A stretch of 64,000 nt of DNA, taken from Granulicella aggregans. Its GTDB lineage: Bacteria; Acidobacteriota; Terriglobia; Terriglobales; Acidobacteriaceae. Position 1 is the first letter of the stretch. The number at the start of each line of letters is the position of its first letter. The stretch covers positions 930,001 to 994,000 of the forward strand of contig NZ_JAGSYE010000003.1 in assembly GCF_025685565.1 (NCBI RefSeq), given 5' to 3'. Below, piece after piece: positions 54,657-63,681 of the stretch. The notes beneath the pieces were generated by a model. That model was not told where the DNA came from. It made no database searches and saw nothing but the letters and a program-made list of their open reading frames with translations. The position numbers and the translations under genes are program-made.

Positions 54657-54733
54657 AGCGAACCTTAGCGGCTAAAGCCGCAGTGCAGGTACGGCATCTG
54701 CGGCACGGCTGAAGCGGTGCCCTTAAGCAAGAC
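54657..54733 (+). repeat. REP-like palindromic repeat, copy 1
   Basis: Pattern AGCGGCTAAAGCCGC, about 30 bases of spacer, GGCACGGCTGAAGC, then CCCTTAAGCAAGAC. Two further copies lie at 60041 and 60947. Confidence 0.8.
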
Positions 54734-54766
54734 GGCGATGAATCAGAGTCACGCTGATTCATCGCC
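54734..54766. terminator. Perfect 13-bp hairpin between convergent genes
   Basis: GGCGATGAATCAG pairs with CTGATTCATCGCC around a 7-base loop, followed by AATTTA. Positioned to end transcripts from either side, but with no real T-run. Confidence 0.5.
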
Positions 54767-54803
54767 AATTTAGGCTGAAGCACTCTAAAACCCGAGGCTG
54801 GTC

Positions 54804-55187
54804 TTAGACGCTGAAGGAGGAGCCGCAGCCGCAGGTGCTCTTGACGGCGGCGTTTTCGAACTTGAAGCCGGCGGCTTCGAGGGTCTCGACGTAGTCGACG
54901 ACGCAGTTCGAGAGGTACATGGCGGAGGTGGCGTCGACGAAGACCTTGAGGTCGTCGAAGCGGTAGACCTTGTCCATCATGCCGCTCTGGTTCTCGAAGC
55001 TCATGGAGTACTGGAAGCCGGAGCATCCGCCGCCGACCACACCGATGCGCAGACCAGCCGGGATGGGATCCTGGGTGGACATGATCTCGCGGACCTTGAC
55101 GATGGCATTCGGGGTCAGGGTGACGGGAGTGGTGGACGCGGGTGCGTTTACAACTTCGGCAGTCGGGGTAACGGTAGCAGTCGCCAT
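54804..55187 (-). CDS. A-type iron-sulfur carrier protein (IscA/ErpA/HesB family)
   Basis: 127 aa. After a ~20-residue Ala/Thr-rich leader the HesB domain has the three conserved cysteines: GGGCSGFQY (~55) and STCGCGSSF near the C-terminus. These bind iron or a 2Fe-2S cluster and pass it to client enzymes. AGGAG lies six bases before the ATG. It stands alone, with no isc or suf genes beside it. Confidence 0.94.
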   Translation of the reverse strand: MATATVTPTAEVVNAPASTTPVTLTPNAIVKVREIMSTQDPIPAGLRIGVVGGGCSGFQYSMSFENQSGMMDKVYRFDDLKVFVDATSAMYLSNCVVDYVETLEAAGFKFENAAVKSTCGCGSSFSV

Positions 55188-55528
55188 GAAATCTCCTATG
55201 GGTACAAAACTCTCAAACTAAGTGTATGCGCGGCCGAAGCGATCGGCAAGCAGGCGTTTCGGCCAGCCCTCGATCCGCCATGAGTTTAGACGCCGAAGAC
55301 CGAACCGGGATTCAGGTACCCCCTAAGTTTGATCTGGCTGCGACTGCCGTTCAGAGACTTCGAGGCCCCGCCGATAGAGACGAGAAGCGGCAAAATATGC
55401 CGTGGCACCGGGTTGCGGGGATATTGCCGCCAGATGCCGGCAACGGTTTTCGTGGAGATGGAGGAGATTACGGTCCTGTCCAGGACCCACGAGAATACTT
55501 CAAGAGTATGCAGACTAAGGGGACCGAA
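55188..55528. other. Non-coding region upstream of the TadE/TadG genes
   Basis: 341 bp. An open frame crosses it but lacks protein character or a start site. Must hold the promoters of the iron-sulfur carrier gene (leftward) and the pilus-like genes (rightward). Confidence 0.5.
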
Positions 55529-56023
55529 GTGACAGAGAGAATGCCCTTCTGGAGCCGCAAGCAAGCTCTACTCTCTCTGCGCAGCGATCAGAAAGCACAG
55601 TCTCTGATCGAGTTTGCCTTTATCCTCCCCGTATTTCTGCTGGTGGTCACCGGCATGTTTGCCTTCGGCGTCGCATTTACGAACTGGATGGTGCTGACCG
55701 ACGCCACGTCTCTTGGCGGAAGAACGGTCTCGATCAGCCGGGGCAATACGCTCGATCCATGCTCGACGGCGTCGACCGCCGTTGCGGGTGCGGCACCCGG
55801 CCTGAATACAAGTCAGATCACCTACAGCTCCGTGATCAACGGGACGACCTACTCCGGGACCTCCTGCAACAGCTCCAGCACGACGACAGGAGCTGCGGGA
55901 AATCTTGTGCAGGGAGGCTACTACATCCTTTCGACGACCTACCCCTGCAAGCTGGCGGTGTTCGGGCAGAATCTGGTGTCGAACTGCACCTTACATGCCT
56001 CGGTGAAGGAGCTAGTGCAATGA
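55529..56023 (+). CDS. TadE-like pseudopilin/pilus-assembly protein, copy 1
   Basis: ~164 aa. A TadE-type N-terminal membrane helix (QSLIEFAFILPVFLLVVTGM, ~30-50) is followed by an extracytoplasmic part rich in Ser/Thr/Gly with four cysteines. TadE proteins are minor pseudopilins of the Flp/Tad system. The GTG at 55529 with AAGGGG six bases before it is preferred; ATGs at 55508 and 55541 are possible. The stop overlaps the TadG start (ATGA). Confidence 0.83.
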   Translation: MTERMPFWSRKQALLSLRSDQKAQSLIEFAFILPVFLLVVTGMFAFGVAFTNWMVLTDATSLGGRTVSISRGNTLDPCSTASTAVAGAAPGLNTSQITYSSVINGTTYSGTSCNSSSTTTGAAGNLVQGGYYILSTTYPCKLAVFGQNLVSNCTLHASVKELVQ

Positions 56024-57582
56024 GGGGTCTCAGGTCTTTGCTCCGAGACGAAAGTGGTCAGGCGATCATTCTCACCGCAGTGATGATGGTCGCGCTCCTG
56101 GGCATGTTTTCGCTGGTGGCAGGAGCCGGCTATGCCCTCACCATGCAACGACAACTGCAGGCCTCGACCGACGCGGCAGCGCTGGCGGGAGCCGGGGCAC
56201 TGCAGATCAACCGGAGTTCCTCTGCAGCCTTGAGCGCCGTGCAATCGTTCAGTTCGAACTCCGGCCAATATAACGCGAGCTCTAGCCTTGGGACAGTCTC
56301 GATGATGTCGGGGAGTCCCGCGTTGAAGTGCCTAAACGCTCTGAAGGCGATAGGAACGCCCTGTGTTGGGGCGGCGCCTTACAACGCGGTGCAGGTCAAA
56401 CAGCAGGCGGTGATCAACATTCCTCTCGGGGGATTTATTGGGCATCCGACCCTGACGCTTACCGCGAGCGCGACGGCATCCATCAATGGGGGAGCGCCGT
56501 TGCCTTCCAACATTGCCGTGATTATCGACACGACCCTCTCTATGAACGAGCAGGACCTGGACTGCGGGAGTACGCAGATGCAGTGCGCGCTGACCGGGCT
56601 GCAGAACCTGATGCAGAGCCTGAATCCGTGCGCGCAGACGTCGGCTGCCTGCGTCGCTACGGCGGGAGTCTCTGCCAACACCGTTGACCGGGTGAGCCTG
56701 TTTACCTTCCCGCCAGTCCAGACAAGTTCCGTGAGCGTCGACTCCAGCTGCGCGACAACTCCCAGCAGCGGATATACCTATCTTGCCGGGATCGGAGAGA
56801 TCGTTATGCCACCGTCCGCTGCCTATAGCGGTTTGGCGACGGCGACGTCTTACTGGTTCCCACCGGCTGGGGCGGGATCGGCCGCGCCGGGGACGGCCTA
56901 CAGCGTAAGTCCGACTAACGGTAATGTGACCTCGACCTACCAGATCGTGGGGTTCATGAGTGATTACAAGACCTCGAATGGGACCAAGACGCTGAACACG
57001 TCTTCCGCTTTGGTCAAGGCGGCTGGGGGCGTATCCGGCTGCGGGGGCATGGCTCCGCCGAACTATGCGGGAGTTTACGGGACTTACTATCCCGGAGCGA
57101 TCTATGAGGCGCAGTCCGCTCTGATCGCGGCGCAGGCAGCGAATCCGGGGACTCTGAACGCCATGATTATCCTGAGCGACGGTGACTCCAACGCCCCGCA
57201 GAAGAACGGCCCGTATAACGTCTTCTACAGCGATGCCACGGCTAGCGGGACGTACCCCTCTTGGGTTGGGCAGTGCGGGCAGGCTGTGGTTGCGGCACAG
57301 GCGGCGACCTCGGCAGGGACGCGAGTTTATTCGGTCGCGTATGGCTCCCCGTCAGTCGGCTGCGTAACGGATGTTGCCGCCGGGTCGAATCCGAATATCA
57401 CGCCGTGCAATACGATGGCTGCGCTGGCTTCCGCACCGCAGTATTTCTTCTCGGACTATAACCAGTCGGGATCGGGAAGCACCTGCGTATCCAGCCAGCC
57501 GGTCACGTCGCTCAGCGGGATCTTTGCCGCGATCGCGGCGGACCTTTCCACTCCGCGATTGATTCCCGACAACCTGACGTAA
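56020..57582 (+). CDS. TadG-like protein with von Willebrand factor A domain, copy 1
   Basis: 520 aa. The N-terminal TadG/Flp-assembly segment (DESGQAIILTAVMMVALLGM) forms a membrane anchor, followed by QASTDAAALAGAGALQ, the usual TadE/G sequence. A VWA domain begins at NIAVIIDTTLSMN (~170), a MIDAS-like DxTxS, with AMIILSDGDSNAP later, and extends to the C-terminus; cysteines are frequent. Probably a surface or periplasmic adhesion-type component of a Tad-like system. No other tad genes (ATPase, prepilin peptidase) are in the window. Confidence 0.87.
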   Translation: MRGLRSLLRDESGQAIILTAVMMVALLGMFSLVAGAGYALTMQRQLQASTDAAALAGAGALQINRSSSAALSAVQSFSSNSGQYNASSSLGTVSMMSGSPALKCLNALKAIGTPCVGAAPYNAVQVKQQAVINIPLGGFIGHPTLTLTASATASINGGAPLPSNIAVIIDTTLSMNEQDLDCGSTQMQCALTGLQNLMQSLNPCAQTSAACVATAGVSANTVDRVSLFTFPPVQTSSVSVDSSCATTPSSGYTYLAGIGEIVMPPSAAYSGLATATSYWFPPAGAGSAAPGTAYSVSPTNGNVTSTYQIVGFMSDYKTSNGTKTLNTSSALVKAAGGVSGCGGMAPPNYAGVYGTYYPGAIYEAQSALIAAQAANPGTLNAMIILSDGDSNAPQKNGPYNVFYSDATASGTYPSWVGQCGQAVVAAQAATSAGTRVYSVAYGSPSVGCVTDVAAGSNPNITPCNTMAALASAPQYFFSDYNQSGSGSTCVSSQPVTSLSGIFAAIAADLSTPRLIPDNLT

Positions 57583-57836
57583 GCGGACGCTCTGAGGTTT
57601 CCATCAGACAACGGACCCGTAACCGGCGCCATGAATCGTGTGCGGGCAGGCGGGATCTGAGACCATTCCGTGTTTTCTGGACGCACAAACGGCACCGATG
57701 GCGGTGACGTTGTCACTTTCGTGGGATGCCAAATCGAAACAGCGAAACCTACGCTTGTCGTTACGACATCGTCTGCCGGAGCGTCATTGGCCGGAAGCCA
57801 TGCGACATAGATGGCGGCGGATCTGAGACTTCCTGA

Positions 57837-58388
57837 GTGCCGAAGGAAAGATTCCAGAGCTTCAGCCGCGGGGAGTACACGTTGGTCGAAGTGCAGGCAG
57901 AGTTGAGGTTCGCCAGAAAGCAACCCCGTTCTGGATGGGGCATCGGCGACGAGAGCGGCCAGTCTCTGGTCGAGTTCGCGATGGTTCTCCCTGCATTCCT
58001 CCTTGTAGTGACTGGGATGTTTGCCTTCGGAGTGGCCTTTACCAACTGGCTGGTACTGACCGACGCCACATCGCTGGGTGGCCGGACCGTTGCAATCAGC
58101 CGTGGCAATACGCTTGACCCATGCGCGACGGCATCAAATGCGGTTGCAGGAGCTTCTCCGGGGCTCAATACGAGCCTGATCGTCTACACCTCCGTCATCA
58201 ATGGGACCGCTGCGATTACCGGCACTTCCTGCAGCAGTGCAAGCACAACCACGGGAGCAGCCGGGAACCTGGTGCAGGGAGGTACCTATGTGCTCACCAC
58301 TAGCTATCCCTGCACGCTCAAAGTGTTCGGCCAAAATCTCATTCCGAATTGCACCATGCATGCCTCAGTGAGGGAGTTGGTGCAATGA
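57837..58388 (+). CDS. TadE-like pseudopilin/pilus-assembly protein, copy 2
   Basis: Up to 183 aa. From about residue 40 onward it is a close copy of the TadE gene at 55529 (membrane helix QSLVEFAMVLPAFLLVVTGM, then GVAFTNWLVLTDATSLGGR), but the first ~35 residues differ. The GTG start at 57837 is uncertain; a GTG or TTG further in (about 57891-57903) is possible. The stop overlaps the second TadG start (ATGA). The 254 bp before it show no other feature. Confidence 0.82.
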   Translation: MPKERFQSFSRGEYTLVEVQAELRFARKQPRSGWGIGDESGQSLVEFAMVLPAFLLVVTGMFAFGVAFTNWLVLTDATSLGGRTVAISRGNTLDPCATASNAVAGASPGLNTSLIVYTSVINGTAAITGTSCSSASTTTGAAGNLVQGGTYVLTTSYPCTLKVFGQNLIPNCTMHASVRELVQ

Positions 58389-59962
58389 CCACTCCGCGCC
58401 CCGGACGCTTCAGAGACCTGGTGACTGACGAAAGCGGGCAGACACTGATTCTCGCGGCAGTCATGATGACCGCTCTGATCGGCATGCTGTCCCTGGTGGT
58501 AGGCGCGGGATATGCGATGGCGATGCAGCGGGAGTTACAGGCCTCGACGGACGCGGCCGCGCTGGCAGGGGCTGGAGCACTGCAGATCAACAAGAGCTCC
58601 AGCTCAGCAACGAGCGCCGTTCAATCGTATAGCTCGAACTCCGGGCAGTACAACGCCAGCTCGAACCTTGGCACGGTCTCGATGATGTCCGGCAGTCCTG
58701 CGCTGAAGTGCCTGCAGACGCTACAGGCGCTCGGCGTGCCGTGCGTGGGCGCCGCACCCTACAACGCGGTCCAGGTAAAGCAGCAGGCGATCGTCAACCT
58801 GCCGCTGGGGGGATTCCTGGGGCATCCGACGTTTACCTTGACTGCGAGTGCGACAGCGGCGGTGAACGGTGGGGCACCGACGCCTTACAACATTGCGGTC
58901 ATTATCGACACGACGCTTTCGATGAACGCGCAGGACACAGATTGCGGCAATACGCAGATGCAGTGTGCTTTGAATGGGCTACAGAACCTGCTGCAAAACC
59001 TCAATCCTTGTGCCCAGCAGTTGGCAGTCTGCACGTTTACGGCTGGAAACTCCGCAAATTCAGTGGATCGCGTGAGCCTGTTCACGTTTCCATCGCTCCT
59101 GACCAGTACAGTGGGCGTTGACTCCTCCTGCACGACGACTCCCAGCAGCGGCTATAGCTACGATCCCACAATTGGCGAGTACGTGATGCCTCCATCGAAT
59201 CCGTACAGCGGCCTGGCAACGGCGACTTCGTACTGGTTTCCATCAGCGACCGCTGGATCAGCCTCACCGGGAAGCGCCTATGGTGTGAACCCTACCAACG
59301 GCACGGTGACCTCCACCTACCAGGTGCTGGGGTTCATGAGCGACTATAAGACTTCGGACACGACGCGGACCCTGAACACCTCTTCTGCGCTGGTGAAAGC
59401 TGCCGGTGGGGTACCGGGCTGTGGCGGACTTGCTCCCTCAAACTACGACGGAGTGTACGGCACGTACTATGCCGGGGTGCTTTACCAGGCGCAGGCGGCG
59501 TTGATTGCGGCGCAGAACGCTAATCCGGGATCGCAGAACGCGCTGATCATCCTCAGCGATGGGAACGCGACGACTCCGCAAACTAACGGCTCGTATATTG
59601 ACTTCTACAGTGGTGCCACGAGCAACGGGCTCTACCCCTCGTGGGTAGGAGAGTGTGGGCAGGCCGTGGTCGCAGCCAAGGCGGCGACGGCAGCCGGAAC
59701 GCGGGTGTACTCGGTTGCGTACGGATCTCCTTCGGTCGGATGCCTGTCCGATACTGCTGCCGGATCTTATCCCAACATCAGTCCGTGCAACACGATGGCG
59801 TCGATGGCCTCGGCGCCGCAGTACTTTTATTCGGACTACAAGCAGTCGGGTTCGCTGAGCACGTGCACGTCGAGCCAGCCGGTGACATCGCTGAGTGGGA
59901 TCTTCTCCGCGATCGCGGCGGACCTGTCTACGCCGCGTTTGATTCCTGACAGCGTGACTTGA
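58385..59962 (+). CDS. TadG-like protein with von Willebrand factor A domain, copy 2
   Basis: 525 aa, colinear with the gene at 56020 over its full length (DESGQTLILAAVMMTALIGM anchor, QASTDAAALAGAGALQINKS, VWA from NIAVIIDTTLSMNAQD, ALIILSDGNATTPQ). Differences are scattered and conservative, so both copies look functional. Coupled to TadE copy 2. Confidence 0.87.
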   Translation: MTTPRPGRFRDLVTDESGQTLILAAVMMTALIGMLSLVVGAGYAMAMQRELQASTDAAALAGAGALQINKSSSSATSAVQSYSSNSGQYNASSNLGTVSMMSGSPALKCLQTLQALGVPCVGAAPYNAVQVKQQAIVNLPLGGFLGHPTFTLTASATAAVNGGAPTPYNIAVIIDTTLSMNAQDTDCGNTQMQCALNGLQNLLQNLNPCAQQLAVCTFTAGNSANSVDRVSLFTFPSLLTSTVGVDSSCTTTPSSGYSYDPTIGEYVMPPSNPYSGLATATSYWFPSATAGSASPGSAYGVNPTNGTVTSTYQVLGFMSDYKTSDTTRTLNTSSALVKAAGGVPGCGGLAPSNYDGVYGTYYAGVLYQAQAALIAAQNANPGSQNALIILSDGNATTPQTNGSYIDFYSGATSNGLYPSWVGECGQAVVAAKAATAAGTRVYSVAYGSPSVGCLSDTAAGSYPNISPCNTMASMASAPQYFYSDYKQSGSLSTCTSSQPVTSLSGIFSAIAADLSTPRLIPDSVT

Positions 59963-60040
59963 TTGAACTTCCTGCGGAAGATCAGTTGATCTCAGACGGG
60001 TAGAACGCTTTCAGCTCTAGAGCGGTTTGCGCCGAAGAGA

Positions 60041-60116
60041 AGCGTACCTCAGCGGCTGAAGCCGCGCCTTGGAGTCTACGTTATGGCACGGCTGAAGCCG
60101 CGCCCGTAAGCAAGAC
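60041..60116 (+). repeat. REP-like palindromic repeat, copy 2
   Basis: CCTCAGCGGCTGAAGCCGC, spacer, GGCACGGCTGAAGCCGCGCC, then CGTAAGCAAGAC, between TadG copy 2 and the response regulator. Confidence 0.8.
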
Positions 60117-60168
60117 TGTCTTTTCGCCTACAGTCCTGCGCAGGGGTTAGAGCCACTCATCTCTCCAT

Positions 60169-60906
60169 TCAGGCGACGAACTTGTAGCCTACGCCGCGGA
60201 CGGTAAGCAGGTGGACGGGGTTGCCGGGGTCGGTCTCGATGTAGCGGCGGAGGCGAACAATGAAGTTGTCGATGGCGCGAGTGTCGGTGTCTTCGTGAAC
60301 GCGCCAGACCTGCTCGAGGATCTCCTTGCGGGGGACGATCTTGCCTTCGCGGTCGGTGAGGTAGCGGAGGAGGTCGGCCTCCATCAGGGTGAGGTGGGTG
60401 GTGCCGTGGGGGGCGATCAGTTCCAGGGCGTCGAAGCGGATGAGGTGGTGATCGAAGGCGTACTCGTCGGGAGGTGAGGGGTCGACGATCGCCGTAGCTT
60501 CTGTCTGCCAGGCGGTTCGGCGGAGCAGAGTCTTCAGACGGACGAGCAGGATGTTGAGGTCGAAGGGCTTGGGGAGATAGTCGTCGGCTCCGGCTTCGAG
60601 GCCTTCGAGGATGTCTTCGGTACGGCTGCGCGCGGTGAGCAAAAGGACGGGGACGAAGCGCTTTGCAGCGCGAAGGGCGCGGACGATGGCGAAGCCGTCG
60701 GTGCCGGGGAGCATGCAGTCGAGGAGGATGGCGGCGGGGGCTTCGGGGCCTTCCTGGGGCGCGGCGAGGAGCCAGGCTAGGGCGGAGTCGCCGTCGGACT
60801 CGTGATGGGTGCGGTAGCCTTCGGCCTGTAGGTTGAAGACCAGGCCGGTGGCGAGGTGCTCTTCGTCTTCGACTACGATGATCAGGGGTTCGGGTCCAGT
60901 GCTCAT
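60169..60906 (-). CDS. OmpR/PhoB-family response regulator
   Basis: 245 aa. REC domain: acidic pair in VVEDEEHLATG, phospho-acceptor Asp in LLDCMLPGTDG (~58), Thr in LLTARSR and Lys in DYLPKPFD. The C-terminal winged helix (LTLMEADLLRYLTDREGKIV, DTRAIDNFIVRLRRYIE, GVGYKFVA) is OmpR-type. It should be phosphorylated by the histidine kinase encoded just upstream (61035-61979) on the same strand. Confidence 0.95.
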   Translation of the reverse strand: MSTGPEPLIIVVEDEEHLATGLVFNLQAEGYRTHHESDGDSALAWLLAAPQEGPEAPAAILLDCMLPGTDGFAIVRALRAAKRFVPVLLLTARSRTEDILEGLEAGADDYLPKPFDLNILLVRLKTLLRRTAWQTEATAIVDPSPPDEYAFDHHLIRFDALELIAPHGTTHLTLMEADLLRYLTDREGKIVPRKEILEQVWRVHEDTDTRAIDNFIVRLRRYIETDPGNPVHLLTVRGVGYKFVA

Positions 60907-60946
60907 TGTTGATCAGAGTCTTTCGAGGCGTGTGGGAGTTGGATAA

Positions 60947-61025
60947 GAGCGTACCTCAGCGGCTAAAGCCGCGTGTGGTCGTCTTGCTCGGGTGGCACGA
61001 CTGAAGCCGTGCCCTTAAGCAAGAC
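60947..61025 (+). repeat. REP-like palindromic repeat, copy 3
   Basis: CCTCAGCGGCTAAAGCCGC, spacer, GGCACGACTGAAGCCGTGCC, then CTTAAGCAAGAC, between the kinase and its response regulator. Confidence 0.8.
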
Positions 61026-61034
61026 GTTCGCTTG

Positions 61035-61979
61035 CTATGCGGGGCTTTCGCGAGCGACTTCCGCGACAGGGCTTGTACGGTTGGCCAGGGGGAGGCGGAG
61101 GGTCATGGTGGTTCCGGCACCAAGGCCGGCACTGCTGGCGGTGACGTCGCCACCGTGCTGACGGGCGATGGAGCGGACGATGAAGAGGCCGAGACCCGTA
61201 CCCTTGATGGTAACCATGGCGCGACCGGGGACTCGGTAGAAGCGGTGAAAGATGCGCTTGAGATGATCGGCGGGAATGCCTACGCCGGTGTCCTGAATGG
61301 TGAGGGCTACTGAGGTGTAGTCGACGATGTCGAGGCGGCAGCGGACATGGACACCTTCCGGTGAGTATTTGACGGCGTTGTCGAGGAGGTTCGAGATGGC
61401 GGTGCGGAGGTCTTCCAGGTTGGCGAGGACGGGGAGGTGGACGCCCACGGAGACGGGCTCAAGGACGATGGCGGTGGCCGGGAGGCGGTAGCGCTGAAGG
61501 GTTACGGCGATGCAGTCGGCGACCAGGGGTTCCATCTCAGCAGGAGAACGCTGCTGTTTGCGGTGACGCTGACCCTGTTCGCCGGCTTTGAGGACCTGCT
61601 CGACTGTGGCGAGGAGACGGTCTGAGTCCGCGAGCATGATGCGGTAGAACTCCTGGCGTTTGGCTTCGTCGACGGGACGGCGCTGCAATGTTTCAAGGTA
61701 TAACCGGATGCTGGCGATGGGGGTTTTGAGCTCGTGGGTGACGGCGTTGAGGAAGGAGTCCTGGCGCTCGTTGCGGCGGACCTCGCGGACGAGAAAGATG
61801 GTGTTGAGGACGACGCCGGCGATGAGGAGCGCGAAGGAGATGATTCCGAGAACGACGAAGGCGACGGTGCGCTCGTTCAGGATGATCCAGCCGACCTGAA
61901 GCGCGACGGCGAGGCCAACGAGGAGCACGCCCATGGTGATGAAGGTGGCGATGGCTCCGCGGCGTCGAGAGATGTTCAT
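61035..61979 (-). CDS. Sensor histidine kinase with two transmembrane helices
   Basis: ~314 aa. Two helices (GVLLVGLAVALQVGWIIL and VAFVVLGIISFALLIAGVVL) enclose only a few residues, so there is almost no periplasmic sensor. H-box NAVTHELKTPIASIRLYLET (phospho-His), N-box NLLDNAVKYSP, and G-boxes DTGVGIP and GTGLGLFIV are intact. It pairs with the downstream OmpR-type regulator. MNISRRRG at 61979 is preferred; 45 upstream codons in frame lack protein character. Confidence 0.92.
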   Translation of the reverse strand: MNISRRRGAIATFITMGVLLVGLAVALQVGWIILNERTVAFVVLGIISFALLIAGVVLNTIFLVREVRRNERQDSFLNAVTHELKTPIASIRLYLETLQRRPVDEAKRQEFYRIMLADSDRLLATVEQVLKAGEQGQRHRKQQRSPAEMEPLVADCIAVTLQRYRLPATAIVLEPVSVGVHLPVLANLEDLRTAISNLLDNAVKYSPEGVHVRCRLDIVDYTSVALTIQDTGVGIPADHLKRIFHRFYRVPGRAMVTIKGTGLGLFIVRSIARQHGGDVTASSAGLGAGTTMTLRLPLANRTSPVAEVARESPA

Positions 61980-62153
61980 GGATGTGACCGTAGACGGCAA
62001 GGTACAACCACAGGGTACAACGGGGGAGAGATGCGGGAAAGCGCTCGGCGATTGCGGGATTGGCCGGGCTTGGACGGGTGTGTCTGCAAAGACGCAGATT
62101 CCCTTCGGGAACAAGAAGCAAAAGCGGGAATGACAGGCAAGAGGGTTTGCGGA

Positions 62154-63224
62154 TTACGGAGGAAGTGTGAAGTAGAAGGTTGTGCCCTCGCCTTCCACTG
62201 AGTCGCAGTAGATGGTCCCGCCGTGGCGGTTCACGATCTTGCTGCAGGTGGCGAGGCCGAGGCCGGTGCCTTCGAACTCCCCTACTCCGTGCAGGCGGGT
62301 GAAAGACTCGAAGATGCGTTGGCGATCTTCGGCGGGGATGCCGATTCCGTTGTCCTTGACCGAGAAGAGCCAGAGGCCATTCTCCTGGCGAACCGCGTCT
62401 ACGTGAATCTCGGGGACATCGCGCTTGCAGTACTTGATGCCGTTGCCGACGAGATTCTGGAGGAGTTGTTCCAGGAGCGAGGCGCTGCCCGTGACGGCGG
62501 GGAGATCTCCGTTTGTGACTACGGCTTTCTTATTGCGGATGACGTTGTGGAGGTTGGCCAGTGCACCTTCGAGGGCGGTCTGGATAGATACGGAGTTGAA
62601 GGTGACTTCGCCTTCGAGGCGGGTGTACTGGTAGAGGGTGGAGATGAGCGTGTCCATCCGGGCGGATGCCTTCAACGCCCAGTCGCAGTATTGCGGGATC
62701 ATCTCCATCTTTCCTTCTGCAAGATCTTCCTGGATGTACATCAGGAAGGTCTGGATGGAGCTCGATGGGGCACGGAGGTCGTGGACGAGGATGTCGGCGA
62801 AGCGTTCGAGTTCCTTCTGCTGTTCGGCGAGCTTGCGCCGGAGCTGGACTTTTTCGACGGCGTTCTCAATGACCCTGCGGATGGAGGACGGGGTGATGTC
62901 GCCTTTGCGGATGTAGTCTGCCGCGCCGCGCTTCATGGCCTCGGTCGCGACGAGCTCGTCGCCGTGGCCGGTGGACATGACGAGGGGCATGTTAGGGCAG
63001 CGCTCGCCGAAAGAGAGAAGTGCCTGGAGGCCGTCCTGGCCGGGGAGTTGGTAGTCGACGATAGCGCAGTCGAAGGAGACCTCGCTGCACTTCGCAAACG
63101 CCTCGTCCGCGTCGATGACATGGGTACACTCCGCTTCCAGCTTGGACTGGCGAATGGCCCGCGCGATCTGCCGGGCGTCGCCGAGGTCGTCGTCTACCAG
63201 CAGAATTTTGAGGGGCGTTTTCAT
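62154..63224 (-). CDS. REC-histidine kinase hybrid, soluble
   Basis: 356 aa with no membrane helix. An N-terminal receiver (ILLVDDDLGDA, phospho-Asp in AIVDYQLPGQDG, Lys in YIRKGD) is joined by a short coiled coil to HisKA (FADILVHDLRAPSSSIQTFL) and HATPase_c (NLVGNGIKYC, DNGIGIPAED, GTGLGLATC). Such kinases receive phosphate on the receiver and pass it on. It is the last gene of a leftward group with a stand-alone receiver and another kinase. Confidence 0.93.
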   Translation of the reverse strand: MKTPLKILLVDDDLGDARQIARAIRQSKLEAECTHVIDADEAFAKCSEVSFDCAIVDYQLPGQDGLQALLSFGERCPNMPLVMSTGHGDELVATEAMKRGAADYIRKGDITPSSIRRVIENAVEKVQLRRKLAEQQKELERFADILVHDLRAPSSSIQTFLMYIQEDLAEGKMEMIPQYCDWALKASARMDTLISTLYQYTRLEGEVTFNSVSIQTALEGALANLHNVIRNKKAVVTNGDLPAVTGSASLLEQLLQNLVGNGIKYCKRDVPEIHVDAVRQENGLWLFSVKDNGIGIPAEDRQRIFESFTRLHGVGEFEGTGLGLATCSKIVNRHGGTIYCDSVEGEGTTFYFTLPP

Positions 63225-63237
63225 ACGTTCTCTCGCG

Positions 63238-63681
63238 CTAAGGCAGTTCGACGATCTTCCAGTAACTGTCTACGAGGTTGAAGAGACGGAGGAAGTCTTC
63301 GCCGGCTTTTTCCTTGACGATGTAGCCGGCGACGTTGAGACCGTAGGCTGCGTTCCTGTCTTCATCGCGGTAGGAGGTGGTGAGGACGAAGACGACGGTA
63401 TTGTGAAGGGCGGGGTCGGCGCGCAGGGTCGCCACGAGTTCAATGCCGTTCATGCGGGGCATGTTGAGGTCGACCAGCATGATCAGAGGGAACTTCACCT
63501 TTTCCTTGCCGTTCTCTCCGCGGAGCAGCTCCAGGGCTTCGATGCCATCGATGGCACGGCTGAAGGGGTTGACGATGCGGGCCTTGGCGAAGGCGCGTTG
63601 CACGGCGCGGGCGTCTCCATCGTCATCATCGACGAGGAGGATGTTGATGGGCCTGTTCTCAGCTTCGGCAGAGTATGTCAT
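63238..63681 (-). CDS. Stand-alone receiver (REC) protein, Rcp1-like
   Basis: 147 aa single receiver: ILLVDDDDGDARAV, phospho-Asp in MLVDLNMPRMNG, VLTTSYRDED and YIVKEKAGEDF with the conserved Lys. This form, with its long alpha4 insertion, is usual beside phytochrome-like kinases. Its ATG overlaps the stop of the upstream kinase (ATGA), so they work as a pair. Confidence 0.92.
   Translation of the reverse strand: MTYSAEAENRPINILLVDDDDGDARAVQRAFAKARIVNPFSRAIDGIEALELLRGENGKEKVKFPLIMLVDLNMPRMNGIELVATLRADPALHNTVVFVLTTSYRDEDRNAAYGLNVAGYIVKEKAGEDFLRLFNLVDSYWKIVELP

Larger units (their letters stand above)
54467..54803. other. 337-bp intergenic region with a REP-like repeat and a perfect hairpin
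   Basis: Lies between convergent genes. Holds one REP-like element (54657-54733) followed at once by a 13-bp perfect hairpin; no gene is supported. Confidence 0.7.

Noticed and set aside
62223..63281. 352-codon + strand frame opposite the REC-histidine kinase
   Set aside because: The minus strand encodes complete REC, HisKA and HATPase motifs; the + frame is a shadow rich in Glu, Val and Asp.
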